This document shows positions 31,276-37,660 of a stretch of DNA of 37,660 bases, piece after piece. Source of the DNA: Variovorax sp. WDL1 (GTDB taxonomy: Bacteria; Pseudomonadota; Gammaproteobacteria; Burkholderiales; Burkholderiaceae_C); NCBI RefSeq assembly GCF_001541225.1, contig NZ_LMTS01000027.1, positions 101,307-138,966 on the forward strand, given 5' to 3'. How positions within the stretch are numbered: position 1 is the first letter of the stretch; every line of letters starts with the position of its first letter. The notes under the pieces were generated by a model, which saw nothing but the letters and a program-made list of their open reading frames with translations, was not told the DNA's origin and did not search any database. Both the position numbers and the translations under genes were made by a program.

Positions 31276-32244
31276 TCAGAGGTGCTGCGCCAGCCAGTCG
31301 CCGACCCGCTCGGGCATGCCGCGCACATGCCCCAGCGGCCGCCCCATCGGAAAGCCCACATGGCCGCCATGGGCCGGCTGCCACAGCGTGACATGGCGCC
31401 CCGCCTCCTCCGGACGCGGCAGGCTGGCGGCCGGCACGAAGGGATCGTTGGTCGCGTTCACGACCAGCGCCGGGATGCGGATCGCGCCCAGGTGCGGCTT
31501 GGCCGAGGCGCGGCGCCAGTAGTCGTCGGTGTCGCGAAAGCCGTGAAGCGGCGCAGTGAACACGTTGTCGAAGGCATGCAGGTCGGCGGCCGCCATCAAC
31601 GCCTCGCGGTCGAACAGGCCCGGATGCTGGGCCAGCTTGGCCAGTGCCTTAGGCTTCATGCTGGCCAGGAACATGCGCGTGTAGACCAGCCGGTTGAAGC
31701 CTTGCCCGATGGCTGCCCCGCCGGCCGCCAGATCCAGCGGTGCGCTGATCGAGGCGGCCGCAGCCACCACCTTCGAGGCCTCCGATCCGGCCTCCTCGAC
31801 CCAGCGCAGCAACGCGTTGCCCCCCAGCGAGACGCCAGCCGCAAGCATGGGTCCGACGTGCCGCTCCCGCAAACGCGCGAGGATCCAGCCCACCTCCTCG
31901 AAGTCCCCCGAGTGGTAGGCCCGCGGCGCAAGATTGATCTCGCCGCTGCAGCCTCGGAAATGCGGCACCGCGTAGTCCCAGCCGCGCGTCAGCGCATGGG
32001 CCGCGAAGGCTTCGGCGTAGTGGCTCTTCGACGAGCCCTCCAGCCCGTGGAACAGCACCAGCAGCGGCCGCGGCGATGCCCCTTCGGCCGCGAGGAAATC
32101 GACGTCGATGAAGTCGCCGTCCGGCGTGGTCCAGCGCTCGCGGCGGTAGGCAGGCAAGGGCGCCTCCACACGCCGTGCCAAGAGCGCGGGCCAGATGGTC
32201 TGGAGGTTGCCGCCGGGCAACCAGCGTGGCGCCACGTACTGCAT
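31276..32244 (-). CDS. Alpha/beta hydrolase, YheT family
   Basis: 322 residues, typical YheT length. It has the family N-terminus PRWLPGGNLQTIWPAL, oxyanion segment LLVLFHGLEGSSKSHYAEA, HFRGCSGEINLAPRAYHSG, nucleophile elbow GVSLGGNALL (Ser139), acid NATNDPFVP and the final His in HGGHVGFPMG. YheT-like proteins are putative carboxylesterases of unknown physiological substrate. The start ATG shares one base with the stop of the NTF2-like gene (TGATG), so the two are translationally coupled. Confidence 0.92.
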   Translation of the reverse strand: MQYVAPRWLPGGNLQTIWPALLARRVEAPLPAYRRERWTTPDGDFIDVDFLAAEGASPRPLLVLFHGLEGSSKSHYAEAFAAHALTRGWDYAVPHFRGCSGEINLAPRAYHSGDFEEVGWILARLRERHVGPMLAAGVSLGGNALLRWVEEAGSEASKVVAAAASISAPLDLAAGGAAIGQGFNRLVYTRMFLASMKPKALAKLAQHPGLFDREALMAAADLHAFDNVFTAPLHGFRDTDDYWRRASAKPHLGAIRIPALVVNATNDPFVPAASLPRPEEAGRHVTLWQPAHGGHVGFPMGRPLGHVRGMPERVGDWLAQHL

Positions 32245-32693
32245 CAGTGGAGAACCGGCGGGATCTCGTCCACCTCGTCGGGGGCTTGAACCATCCCGGG
32301 GCTCGCATGGTGGGCCACCATGCGCCAGCCCTGCGGGGTCTTGTGATAGACGTTGGTGGCCAGCACGAAGGCATGGCGCGGACCCTCGGCCGTCAGCACC
32401 TCGATGCGCTCCAGCACGTTGTGCACCGCGCTCGCCAGCGACTCCACCCTTCGTACGTGGGCCGGCGTGGCATGGATCGCGCTGTTGGAGAACATCTGCT
32501 CGAAGGCCGCCCGGATGGCGCTGGCGCCCACCAGGCGTGGGCCGCCGGGATGTACGCAGAACACCTCGTCCTCGTCGGCCCAGCAGGCCATCAGCGCGTC
32601 GATGTCGCCGCGCTGGAGCGCCTCGTAGAAGGCCGTCTCGATATCGTCGGCAGTGCCGGCCACGGCGGCGGCGCGGAGTTTGGACTTGGACAT
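32244..32693 (-). CDS. NTF2-like / SnoaL-fold protein of unknown function
   Basis: 149 residues from the ATG at 32693. The cone-shaped NTF2 fold is suggested by IETAFYEALQRGDIDALMACWADEDEVFCVHPGGPRLVGASAIRAAFEQMF and the C-terminal AFVLATNVYHKTPQGWRMVAHHAS. Such domains bind small ligands or act in isomerases; no function can be assigned. The frame is open up to a GTG at 32798, but that 35-codon lead is Ala/Pro-rich with poor third-position GC, unlike its neighbours, so I do not count it as coding. Neither start has a strong ribosome-binding site. Confidence 0.82.
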   Translation of the reverse strand: MSKSKLRAAAVAGTADDIETAFYEALQRGDIDALMACWADEDEVFCVHPGGPRLVGASAIRAAFEQMFSNSAIHATPAHVRRVESLASAVHNVLERIEVLTAEGPRHAFVLATNVYHKTPQGWRMVAHHASPGMVQAPDEVDEIPPVLH

Positions 32694-32804
32694 GGTGGCT
32701 GCGGCTGGAGGTGGCGATTTTGCCTCGGGCGCGAGACGCGCATCGGTCGCCGGCGCATCAGAAGTCCGGAATGCGCCCGACGTGGTGGGCGCGTTCACGC
32801 CCCC

Positions 32805-33575
32805 TCACGGCGGAACTCGCCCCCGCGCGCCGAGCAGCCAGCCCTCGGCCACCGCCTGCAGCTCGCCCTGCGCGGCCTGCCACACCAGCTCGGGCGCGGC
32901 CACGTGCACGCCCGGCGGCGCGATGCGCAGTGCCACGTCGACCAGCTCCGCCACCTTGCCGGCGCGCACCGGCTGCTCGCTGGCCGGCACCATGAAGCGC
33001 GCGATGGACAGCATCCACGCCGCCAGCCGCTCGGCCGGATTGGCGAAGCGCGCCGCCGCGGACTTGCGCGCCGTGCGCACGATGATCACGCGCTCGAAGC
33101 CCTGGGCCACTACCGCCTCCTCGTCGAGGCTGGCCAACCCGCGCTTGAGCGCCTCCGGCAGCCGGCCCTGGTCGTGCGGCTGCACGACGGCCAGCGTGCG
33201 CACGCCGCAGGCCTTCAGCCAGGCCGCGAGCGCGGGCAGCTGCGCCGGCTCGGGCGTCCACAGCGCGCGTTCGCGGTCGTAGTAGAGGCGCGGCGGCTCG
33301 AACAGGACCAGCGCCGCGTCGGCCGCGGTGCGCGGCCAGTGTGCGAGGTCGGCGTCCGGCGCCAGCACGGTCTCGACGCCGCGCAGCCCGTCGCGGATGG
33401 GCTCGCGCGCCAGCACGCGCGTGTGCTCGAAGCGATGCCGGCCCGCGAGCCGCCGCACCAGCTCCTGTCCCAGCGCTCCGGTGGCGCCGGCAATCAGCAG
33501 CGTGCCCTCGTCCCGGCGCCGGGGTGGCGCCGCGCGGTTTGCGGCCTGCAATGCCTGGAGGGGATCGACCGCCAT
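32805..33575 (-). CDS. NAD(P)-binding Rossmann oxidoreductase-like protein (atypical SDR / NmrA-like)
   Basis: 256 residues. The nucleotide-binding motif is LLIAGATGALGQELVRRLAGRH at about 26-47. The rest is short on SDR catalytic motifs: no YxxxK is obvious, and the body is Ala/Arg-rich with VVQPHDQGRLPEALKRGL and VIIVRTARKSAAARFANPAERLAAWML. It may sense or use NAD(P) like atypical extended SDRs (ComB/NmrA type). The ATG at 33575 is divergent from lemA, 51 bp away; the downstream NTF2-like gene follows. Confidence 0.78.
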   Translation of the reverse strand: MAVDPLQALQAANRAAPPRRRDEGTLLIAGATGALGQELVRRLAGRHRFEHTRVLAREPIRDGLRGVETVLAPDADLAHWPRTAADAALVLFEPPRLYYDRERALWTPEPAQLPALAAWLKACGVRTLAVVQPHDQGRLPEALKRGLASLDEEAVVAQGFERVIIVRTARKSAAARFANPAERLAAWMLSIARFMVPASEQPVRAGKVAELVDVALRIAPPGVHVAAPELVWQAAQGELQAVAEGWLLGARGRVPP

Positions 33576-33626
33576 CGGGCTATGCTACCTTTGCCACTTC
33601 CGCACGAACGACGAAGAGGCTTCGAT

Positions 33627-34238
33627 ATGGTGATCATGAAACGCTGGCTCCTGATCCTCCTTGCGACGCTGTCGCTCGCAGGCTGCGGCTACAACGACTT
33701 CCAGCGCCTCGACGAGGCGAGCAAGTCGGCCTGGAGCGAGGTGCTCAACCAGTACCAGCGCCGCGCCGACCTCGTGCCCAACATCGTCGCCACCGTCAAG
33801 GGAGAAGCCAACTTCGAGCAGGAGACGCTGACCAAGGTGATCGAGGCGCGAGCCAAGGCCACCTCGATCCAGGTCACGCCCGAGACGCTCAACAACCCCG
33901 AGGCCTTCAACAAGTTCCAGCAGGCGCAGGGCGAGCTCTCCAGCGCGCTGTCGCGCCTGATGGTGGTGGCCGAGCAGTACCCCAACCTCAAGGCCAACCA
34001 GGCCTTCCGCGACCTGCGGGTGACGCTGGAAGGCACCGAGAACCGCATCACGGTGGCGCGCAACCGCTACATCCAGACGGTGCAGGAGTACAACGTGCTG
34101 GCGCGCAGCTTCCCGACCAACATCACGGCCAAGATCTTCAGCTACGACCCCAAGGCCAACTTCAGCGTGCAGAACGAGGCCCAGATCTCCACCCCGCCGA
34201 CGGTCGATTTCGGCCAGCAGCAGCAGCCGAAGAAGTAA
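33627..34238 (+). CDS. lemA: LemA family lipoprotein
   Basis: 203 residues. The start is the ATG at 33627 with GAGG seven bases upstream. A lipoprotein signal ends in SLAGC (Cys20), then the LemA core of long helices: SAWSEVLNQYQRRADLVPNIVATVKGEANFEQETLTKVIEARAKAT, FQQAQGELSSALSRLMVVAEQYPNLKANQAFRDLRVTLEGTENRITVARNRY and the closing FPTNITAKIF. LemA proteins are membrane-tethered coiled-coil proteins of uncertain role. The tail is Gln-rich. It leads a three-gene operon with two TPM-domain genes. Confidence 0.95.
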   Translation: MVIMKRWLLILLATLSLAGCGYNDFQRLDEASKSAWSEVLNQYQRRADLVPNIVATVKGEANFEQETLTKVIEARAKATSIQVTPETLNNPEAFNKFQQAQGELSSALSRLMVVAEQYPNLKANQAFRDLRVTLEGTENRITVARNRYIQTVQEYNVLARSFPTNITAKIFSYDPKANFSVQNEAQISTPPTVDFGQQQQPKK

Positions 34239-34244
34239 ACCTCG

Positions 34245-35186
34245 ATGACGGCCGCCCGCATTCGGCGCGCGCTGGCAGCTCTTTTCCTGCTGGCCTTCGC
34301 GCTCGCGGGCGCGCAGGCCCAGGACCTGCTGCCGGTGCCGCCGCTCGGCGCGCGGGTGATCGACCAGACCGGGACGCTGGACGCGGCGCAGCGCCAGGCA
34401 CTCGAAGCCAAACTCGCCGCCTTCGAGCAGGAGAAGGGCTCGCAGATCGTGATGCTGATGGTCGCGACCACGGCACCCGAGGACATTGCGAGCTACGCCA
34501 ACCGCGTGGGCAACGCCTGGAAGATCGGCCGCAAGGACGTGGGCGACGGCATCCTCGTCATCGTCGCGAAAAACGACCGCAAGATGCGCATCGAAGTCGC
34601 GAAGACGCTGGAAGGCGCGGTGCCGGACATCGCGGCGGCGCGCATCATCGATTTCGCAATGAAGCCGCGCTTCCGCGAGAACGACTTCGCGGGCGGGCTC
34701 GACGCCGCAGCCGACCAGCTGATCGCGCGCATCAAGGGCGAGCCGCTGCCGGAGGTCGATGCCGGGAGCGGCGACTTCGGCGGCGGGCAGGAGGAGCCCG
34801 GTTTCGACTGGGGCGACCTGGCCATCTTCCTGTTCTTCGGCGTGCTGATCGGCGCGCCGATCGCGCGCGCCATCCTCGGCAAGGTCCTGGGGCCGGTGGC
34901 GCTGGGCGGCGTGACGGGGCTGGTGGTGATGGCGCTGACTGCGAGCCTGGTCATCGCCGTGCTCGCGGGGCTCGCGGCGCTGCTCTTCACGCTGCTGTCG
35001 AGCGCCTTCGGCGCAGGCGCCGGACGTCGCGGCGGCCGTGGCGGCGGCTGGGGGCCGGGCGTCGGCGGGCTCGGCGGCGGCTTGGGTGGTGGCGGAGGCT
35101 GGGGCGGCGGGTCCTCGTCCGGCGGCGGCTTCAGCTCGGGCGGGGGCGGCGATTTCGGTGGCGGCGGCGCCTCGGGGGACTGGTAA
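34245..35186 (+). CDS. TPM-domain protein, YgcG-like, with Gly-rich C-terminus
   Basis: 313 residues. A signal peptide (to about AQAQ) precedes a TPM domain at about 32-170: RVIDQTGTLDAAQRQALEAKLAAFEQEKGSQIVMLMVATTAPEDIASYANRVGNAWKIGRKDVGDGILVIVAKNDRKMRIEVAKTLEGAVPD. Membrane helices lie near 190-260, followed by a tail of Gly/Ser/Phe repeats (GGGWGPGVGG, GGGGGWGGGSSSGGGFSSGGGGDFGGGG). Such tails occur in YgcG-family membrane proteins. It starts 6 bp after lemA and ends 2 bp before the next TPM gene. Confidence 0.9.
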   Translation: MTAARIRRALAALFLLAFALAGAQAQDLLPVPPLGARVIDQTGTLDAAQRQALEAKLAAFEQEKGSQIVMLMVATTAPEDIASYANRVGNAWKIGRKDVGDGILVIVAKNDRKMRIEVAKTLEGAVPDIAAARIIDFAMKPRFRENDFAGGLDAAADQLIARIKGEPLPEVDAGSGDFGGGQEEPGFDWGDLAIFLFFGVLIGAPIARAILGKVLGPVALGGVTGLVVMALTASLVIAVLAGLAALLFTLLSSAFGAGAGRRGGRGGGWGPGVGGLGGGLGGGGGWGGGSSSGGGFSSGGGGDFGGGGASGDW

Positions 35187-35188
35187 CG

Positions 35189-35716
35189 ATGGCCACGCAA
35201 TCCTTCCTCTCCACGCTTCGGCGCCTGTGGCGACATCGCTGGATCGACGGGAACGACGTGCGGCGCGTCCTGCCGTCCGAGGCGCTGGAACGCCTGAAGG
35301 CCCGCGTCGCGGCCAGCGAGCGCCGGCACCGCGGCGAGGTGCGCATCTGCATCGAGGCCGGGCTGCCCTGGTCGTACATCCGGCGCGGCGCGCCGGCGCG
35401 CGAGCGCGCGATCACCCTGTTCGGCAAGCTGCGCGTGTGGGACACCGCGGACAACAACGGCGTGCTGATCTACCTGCTGCTCGCCGAGCACGCGATCGAG
35501 ATCGTGGCCGATCGCGGAATCGACGCGCACGTGAGCGCGCAGGAATGGGCAGCGATGACCAGGCGCATGGCCTCCGCGTTCCGAGAGGGCCGCTTCGAGG
35601 ACGGGCTCACGCAGGCGCTGGAAGAAGTCTCGGCGCTGCTGGTGGCGCACTTCCCGCTGGCCGAGGGCGAGCCCGACCGCAACGAGCTGCCCGACGAGCC
35701 GGTGGTCGTGGTGTAG
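35189..35716 (+). CDS. Second TPM-domain protein
   Basis: 175 residues, no signal peptide. The TPM-like part has EALERLKARVAASERRHRGEVRICIEAGLPWSYIRRG, AITLFGKLRVWDTADNNGVLIYLLLAEHAIEIVADRGIDAHVSAQEWAAMTRRMASAFREGRFEDGLTQALEEVSALLVAHFP. This short TPM form regularly follows lemA and the ygcG-like gene. It is probably cytoplasmic or membrane-associated, perhaps working with the other two proteins on the envelope. Function is unknown. The ATG at 35189 follows the previous stop by 2 bp. Confidence 0.9.
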   Translation: MATQSFLSTLRRLWRHRWIDGNDVRRVLPSEALERLKARVAASERRHRGEVRICIEAGLPWSYIRRGAPARERAITLFGKLRVWDTADNNGVLIYLLLAEHAIEIVADRGIDAHVSAQEWAAMTRRMASAFREGRFEDGLTQALEEVSALLVAHFPLAEGEPDRNELPDEPVVVV

Positions 35717-35760
35717 CGAGCCCCACTGGACTACCGTCGCCTCAGGAGCGGCCGTGCGCC

Positions 35761-36345
35761 TCAGGCGCCGCGTCCGGCCTGCTCCTCCAGCAGGCGACGG
35801 TTGACCGCGTGGACCGCGTCCAGCTCCAGCTGCAGCGCGCGCGACACCTGCGACAGCGTGCGCAAGCGCCGGTTGCCTTCGCGCAGCCGCCCGGCGAGGA
35901 TGGTGGAAATGCCGAGCATCATCCGCGCCGCCACCATCGGATGGCTCTCGATCAGGCCCAGCAGCGCAGCGCGCGGGAGCACGCCCAGCTTGACGTCCGT
36001 CAGCGCCGTGCAGCTGGCTGAGCGCGGCCCGCCGTCGATCACGCCCATCTCGCCCAGCAAGCTGCCGGCGCCGACCACCGTGATCACGACTTCGCCGTCG
36101 GGGATGCCGGAGCTGTTCACGGCGCGCAACTGGCCTTCCAGCACCAGCACCAGGTAGTCGCTGTCGGCCGCGTCGCCCTCTTCGAACAGCAGCGTGTCGG
36201 CCAGCACGTGCACCGGCTTCATGGCGTCGACCACGACTTCCGCTTCGGCGCGGCTCATGCCGGCCAGGGGAGCGGCTTGCATCATCAGATCGACGGCATG
36301 TTCGCGCAGGTCGTTGCGGCGGGAAGGCTTGGGTGCTTGTGCCAT
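35761..36345 (-). CDS. Cyclic nucleotide-binding (Crp-like) domain protein without HTH
   Basis: 194 residues. A cNMP-binding jelly roll spans about 40-150 (VLADTLLFEEGDAADSDYLVLVLEGQLRAV, GAGSLLGEMGVIDGGPRSASCTALTDVKLGVLPRAALLGLI). The usual phosphate-binding Gly-Glu pair is present as GEMGV but the R-A/S-A stretch reads PRSASC. After a helix (AARMMLGISTILAGRLREGNRRL) the protein ends in a coiled-coil-like LQLELDAVHAVNRRLLEEQ, with no winged-helix DNA-binding domain, unlike Crp/Fnr proteins. It may relay a nucleotide or redox signal to a protein partner. It is read leftwards, convergent with the TPM gene. Confidence 0.86.
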   Translation of the reverse strand: MAQAPKPSRRNDLREHAVDLMMQAAPLAGMSRAEAEVVVDAMKPVHVLADTLLFEEGDAADSDYLVLVLEGQLRAVNSSGIPDGEVVITVVGAGSLLGEMGVIDGGPRSASCTALTDVKLGVLPRAALLGLIESHPMVAARMMLGISTILAGRLREGNRRLRTLSQVSRALQLELDAVHAVNRRLLEEQAGRGA

Positions 36346-36360
36346 GAACGGAGGTGGTCT

Positions 36361-37029
36361 TCAGATCGGCAACGGCCATACGGCATTGCCGCCGATGCCA
36401 TAGAAACTCCGGCCCGGCATGGCTTCCATCAGCCAACCACCGGTGAACTCGCCGAAGGCCGGCAGGATCAGGCGCCGTTCCTCGCGCACGAAGCAGGGCA
36501 TGCGCAGGCTGTCGCGGCCGCTGCCATGGAGCTTGCAGACCGGATGGAGGTGACCGCCGAGCACGAAGTGCGTTGGATGAGGCCGGGGGTGGTGACAGGC
36601 GGCGAAGGGCCCGGCCAGGTAGGGCTCGTCGACGCTCTCGAAGCGCAGCGCCGCCGGCGGGTCGCCGGCATGGCTGTCGTGGTTGCCGCGCACCAGCGTG
36701 CAGCGAAGGTCCGCGCGCTGTTCACGCCAGGATTGAAGGCTTGCCAGCAGCTGCGGCGTGCGCGCGTGTGCGTCATGCAGGAAATCGCCGAGCACCACGA
36801 GCTCGCGCGGCCGGTGCTGGTCGATCAGGCGGTCGAGCCGGGCGAGGTTCTGCGCCGTCGTGCCGTGCGGCACCGGTTGCCCCAGCGCCCGGAAGCTGGC
36901 CGCCTTGCCCAGGTGGAGATCTGCCACGAAGAGCACTTCGCGGGCCGGCCACCAGAGGGCTCGTTCCGGAAGGAGGTCGAGGGATTGGCCGGCAACGTCG
37001 AGGCGGCAGGAGGAGGAAGCGGCATGCAC
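36361..37029 (-). CDS. pdeM: Ligase-associated DNA-damage-response metallophosphoesterase/endonuclease PdeM
   Basis: 222 residues, calcineurin-like phosphoesterase. Metal-ligand motifs are ADLHLGKA (Asp37, His39), GDFLHDAH (Asp82, His85), RGNHDSH (Asn116, His117) and GGHLHP (His160, His162). PdeM-type proteins accompany an Lhr-family helicase, an ATP-dependent ligase and a nuclease in a predicted DNA-repair system. The upstream helicase C-terminus at 37076 fits this. The start is a GTG at 37029 with no good ribosome-binding site. Confidence 0.9.
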   Translation of the reverse strand: MHAASSSCRLDVAGQSLDLLPERALWWPAREVLFVADLHLGKAASFRALGQPVPHGTTAQNLARLDRLIDQHRPRELVVLGDFLHDAHARTPQLLASLQSWREQRADLRCTLVRGNHDSHAGDPPAALRFESVDEPYLAGPFAACHHPRPHPTHFVLGGHLHPVCKLHGSGRDSLRMPCFVREERRLILPAFGEFTGGWLMEAMPGRSFYGIGGNAVWPLPI

Positions 37030-37075
37030 GAGTTCGAGTTTTACAGAAGGTCGCGCAGCAGAATCTTGCGAATTG

Positions 37076-37660
37076 TCACGCCGCCCTCGGCCCTCCCGGG
37101 ACTTTTCCGCGCCCGGCCTGACCTTCCTCCACGGGCCTCTCGAAGGCCAGTGTCCTGCGCACGCGGTCAGGATCGGCCGGCTCGGCCGTGCCGCCCGCGG
37201 CCCGCTCCAGCTGCGCGACCATGCGTGCGATACGCTCGGCCGCGCTCTCGTTCGACAGCTTCTCGCGAAACAGCTCCACCATCAGCGGAAAGGCAAAGGG
37301 GGTGGGCCGCTGCGGCGTCCGGACCATGAGCCGCTGCGAGGCCATTCGCGCGAGGACGGCGCTCAGCCGCCCGATCTCCAGCTCCTGCGCGAGCAGTTCC
37401 TCCTCGGCCTGCTGCAACAGCCGGTTGGCTGGGTCGTACTTGCGGAACACCTCGTAGAACAGCGAGGAGGATGCCTGCAGCTGCCGGCTGCTGCGCCGCT
37501 GGCCGGGATAGCCCTGGAAGATCAGGCCGGACACGCGAGCGATCTCGCGGAAGCGCCGGCGCGCGAGCTCGGTGGCGTTGAGGGACGCGAGCACCTCGTG
37601 CAGCAGCTGCGCCTCGTCCACCGGCACCAGCACCTGCGGCAGCAGCGCCTGCCAGTCGGG
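37076..37660 (-). CDS. Ligase-associated DNA-damage-response DEXH-box helicase (Lhr-like), C-terminal part only
   Basis: The frame is open to the right edge, so only the last 194 codons are visible. They contain no helicase motifs, but the sequence ARRRFREIARVSGLIFQGYPGQRRSSRQLQASSSLFYEVFRKYDPANRLLQQAEEE matches the C-terminal WH/beta-barrel region of Lhr-type helicases (Lhr-C branch). LQASSSLFYEVF with YDPANRLLQQA is a recurrent tail of the DEXH partner of PdeM. The last 45 residues are Glu/Pro/Gly-rich. The neighbour pdeM supports the call. The N-terminal helicase domains lie outside the window. Confidence 0.85.
   Translation of the reverse strand, partial: PDWQALLPQVLVPVDEAQLLHEVLASLNATELARRRFREIARVSGLIFQGYPGQRRSSRQLQASSSLFYEVFRKYDPANRLLQQAEEELLAQELEIGRLSAVLARMASQRLMVRTPQRPTPFAFPLMVELFREKLSNESAAERIARMVAQLERAAGGTAEPADPDRVRRTLAFERPVEEGQAGRGKVPGGPRAA

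Noticed and set aside
32175..34238. Long frame that runs through the minus-strand genes and into lemA
   Set aside because: Only the last 203 codons (from 33627) are LemA with its own signal peptide and ribosome-binding site; the rest is antisense to three other genes.
34493..36436. 647-aa minus-strand frame opposite the TPM genes and overlapping the Crp-like gene in another frame
   Set aside because: Pro/Arg-rich shadow of the Gly-rich TPM tail; the real genes in both strands explain the region.
1..37660. CRISPR array, prophage or insertion sequence
   Set aside because: No regularly spaced direct repeats, transposase or integrase motifs, or terminal inverted repeats were seen in any gap.

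Overview
The window looks like a chromosomal segment of a high-GC betaproteobacterium, most likely a member of the Burkholderiales in or near the Comamonadaceae (Variovorax-like). The evidence is the rsmI / yraN-diaA-dolP neighbourhood, orphan TctC-type receptors, a lemA-TPM-TPM operon, a ligase-associated pdeM plus Lhr-like helicase pair, strong G/C third-position bias and many ATGA stop/start overlaps. The genus is an inference. I saw no phage, insertion sequence or CRISPR array.

Left part (1-4.3 kb): housekeeping genes. The leftward genes yraN, diaA and a BON-domain lipoprotein (dolP-like, cut by the window edge) diverge from rsmI; the non-ATG starts of yraN and rsmI are only 3 bp apart. 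A glutathione S-transferase and a PmtA-like SAM methyltransferase follow.

Region 4.3-8.9 kb: a small accessory cluster. A leftward operon encodes an MHS-family transporter, a cupin, a 7Fe ferredoxin (FdxA type) and an XRE-cupin regulator. Its promoter has TTGACA, a 17-bp spacer and TATAGT, and a perfect 19-bp palindrome covers the -10. A PfpI/isonitrile-hydratase-like gene and an IclR regulator lie beside it.

Region 8.9-19 kb: a ten-gene leftward catabolic operon. It holds an amidase-signature enzyme, a complete Liv/Urt-type ABC importer (two ATPases, two permeases, binding protein), a NodB-fold hydrolase related to PuuE/cyclic imidases, an SDR, a RutA/SfnG-like flavin monooxygenase, and a flavin reductase fused to an IclR-type effector-binding domain. 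Together they suggest uptake and oxidative plus hydrolytic breakdown of an amide, imide or N-heterocycle. This is the most interesting system in the window.

Region 19-23 kb: a second accessory operon, a TauD-like dioxygenase, an HpcH/HpaI aldolase-like protein that lacks the usual catalytic His, and an orphan TctC receptor, controlled by a divergent LysR regulator. A tRNA-Arg(CCG) with its own terminator follows.

Region 23-30 kb: an AcrR-like TetR repressor diverges from an RND efflux operon, with an acrAB-type operator between them. The inner-membrane pump and the outer-membrane factor form one uninterrupted 1,540-codon frame. This is either a real pump-OMF fusion or a one-base deletion in the pump's last codons.

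Right part (30-37.66 kb): a membrane-anchored cytochrome c with a strong terminator, a conserved hypothetical protein, a YheT-like hydrolase, an NTF2-like protein, a Rossmann oxidoreductase, lemA with two TPM-domain genes, a cyclic-nucleotide-binding protein without a DNA-binding domain, pdeM, and the C-terminal end of a DEXH helicase cut by the window edge.
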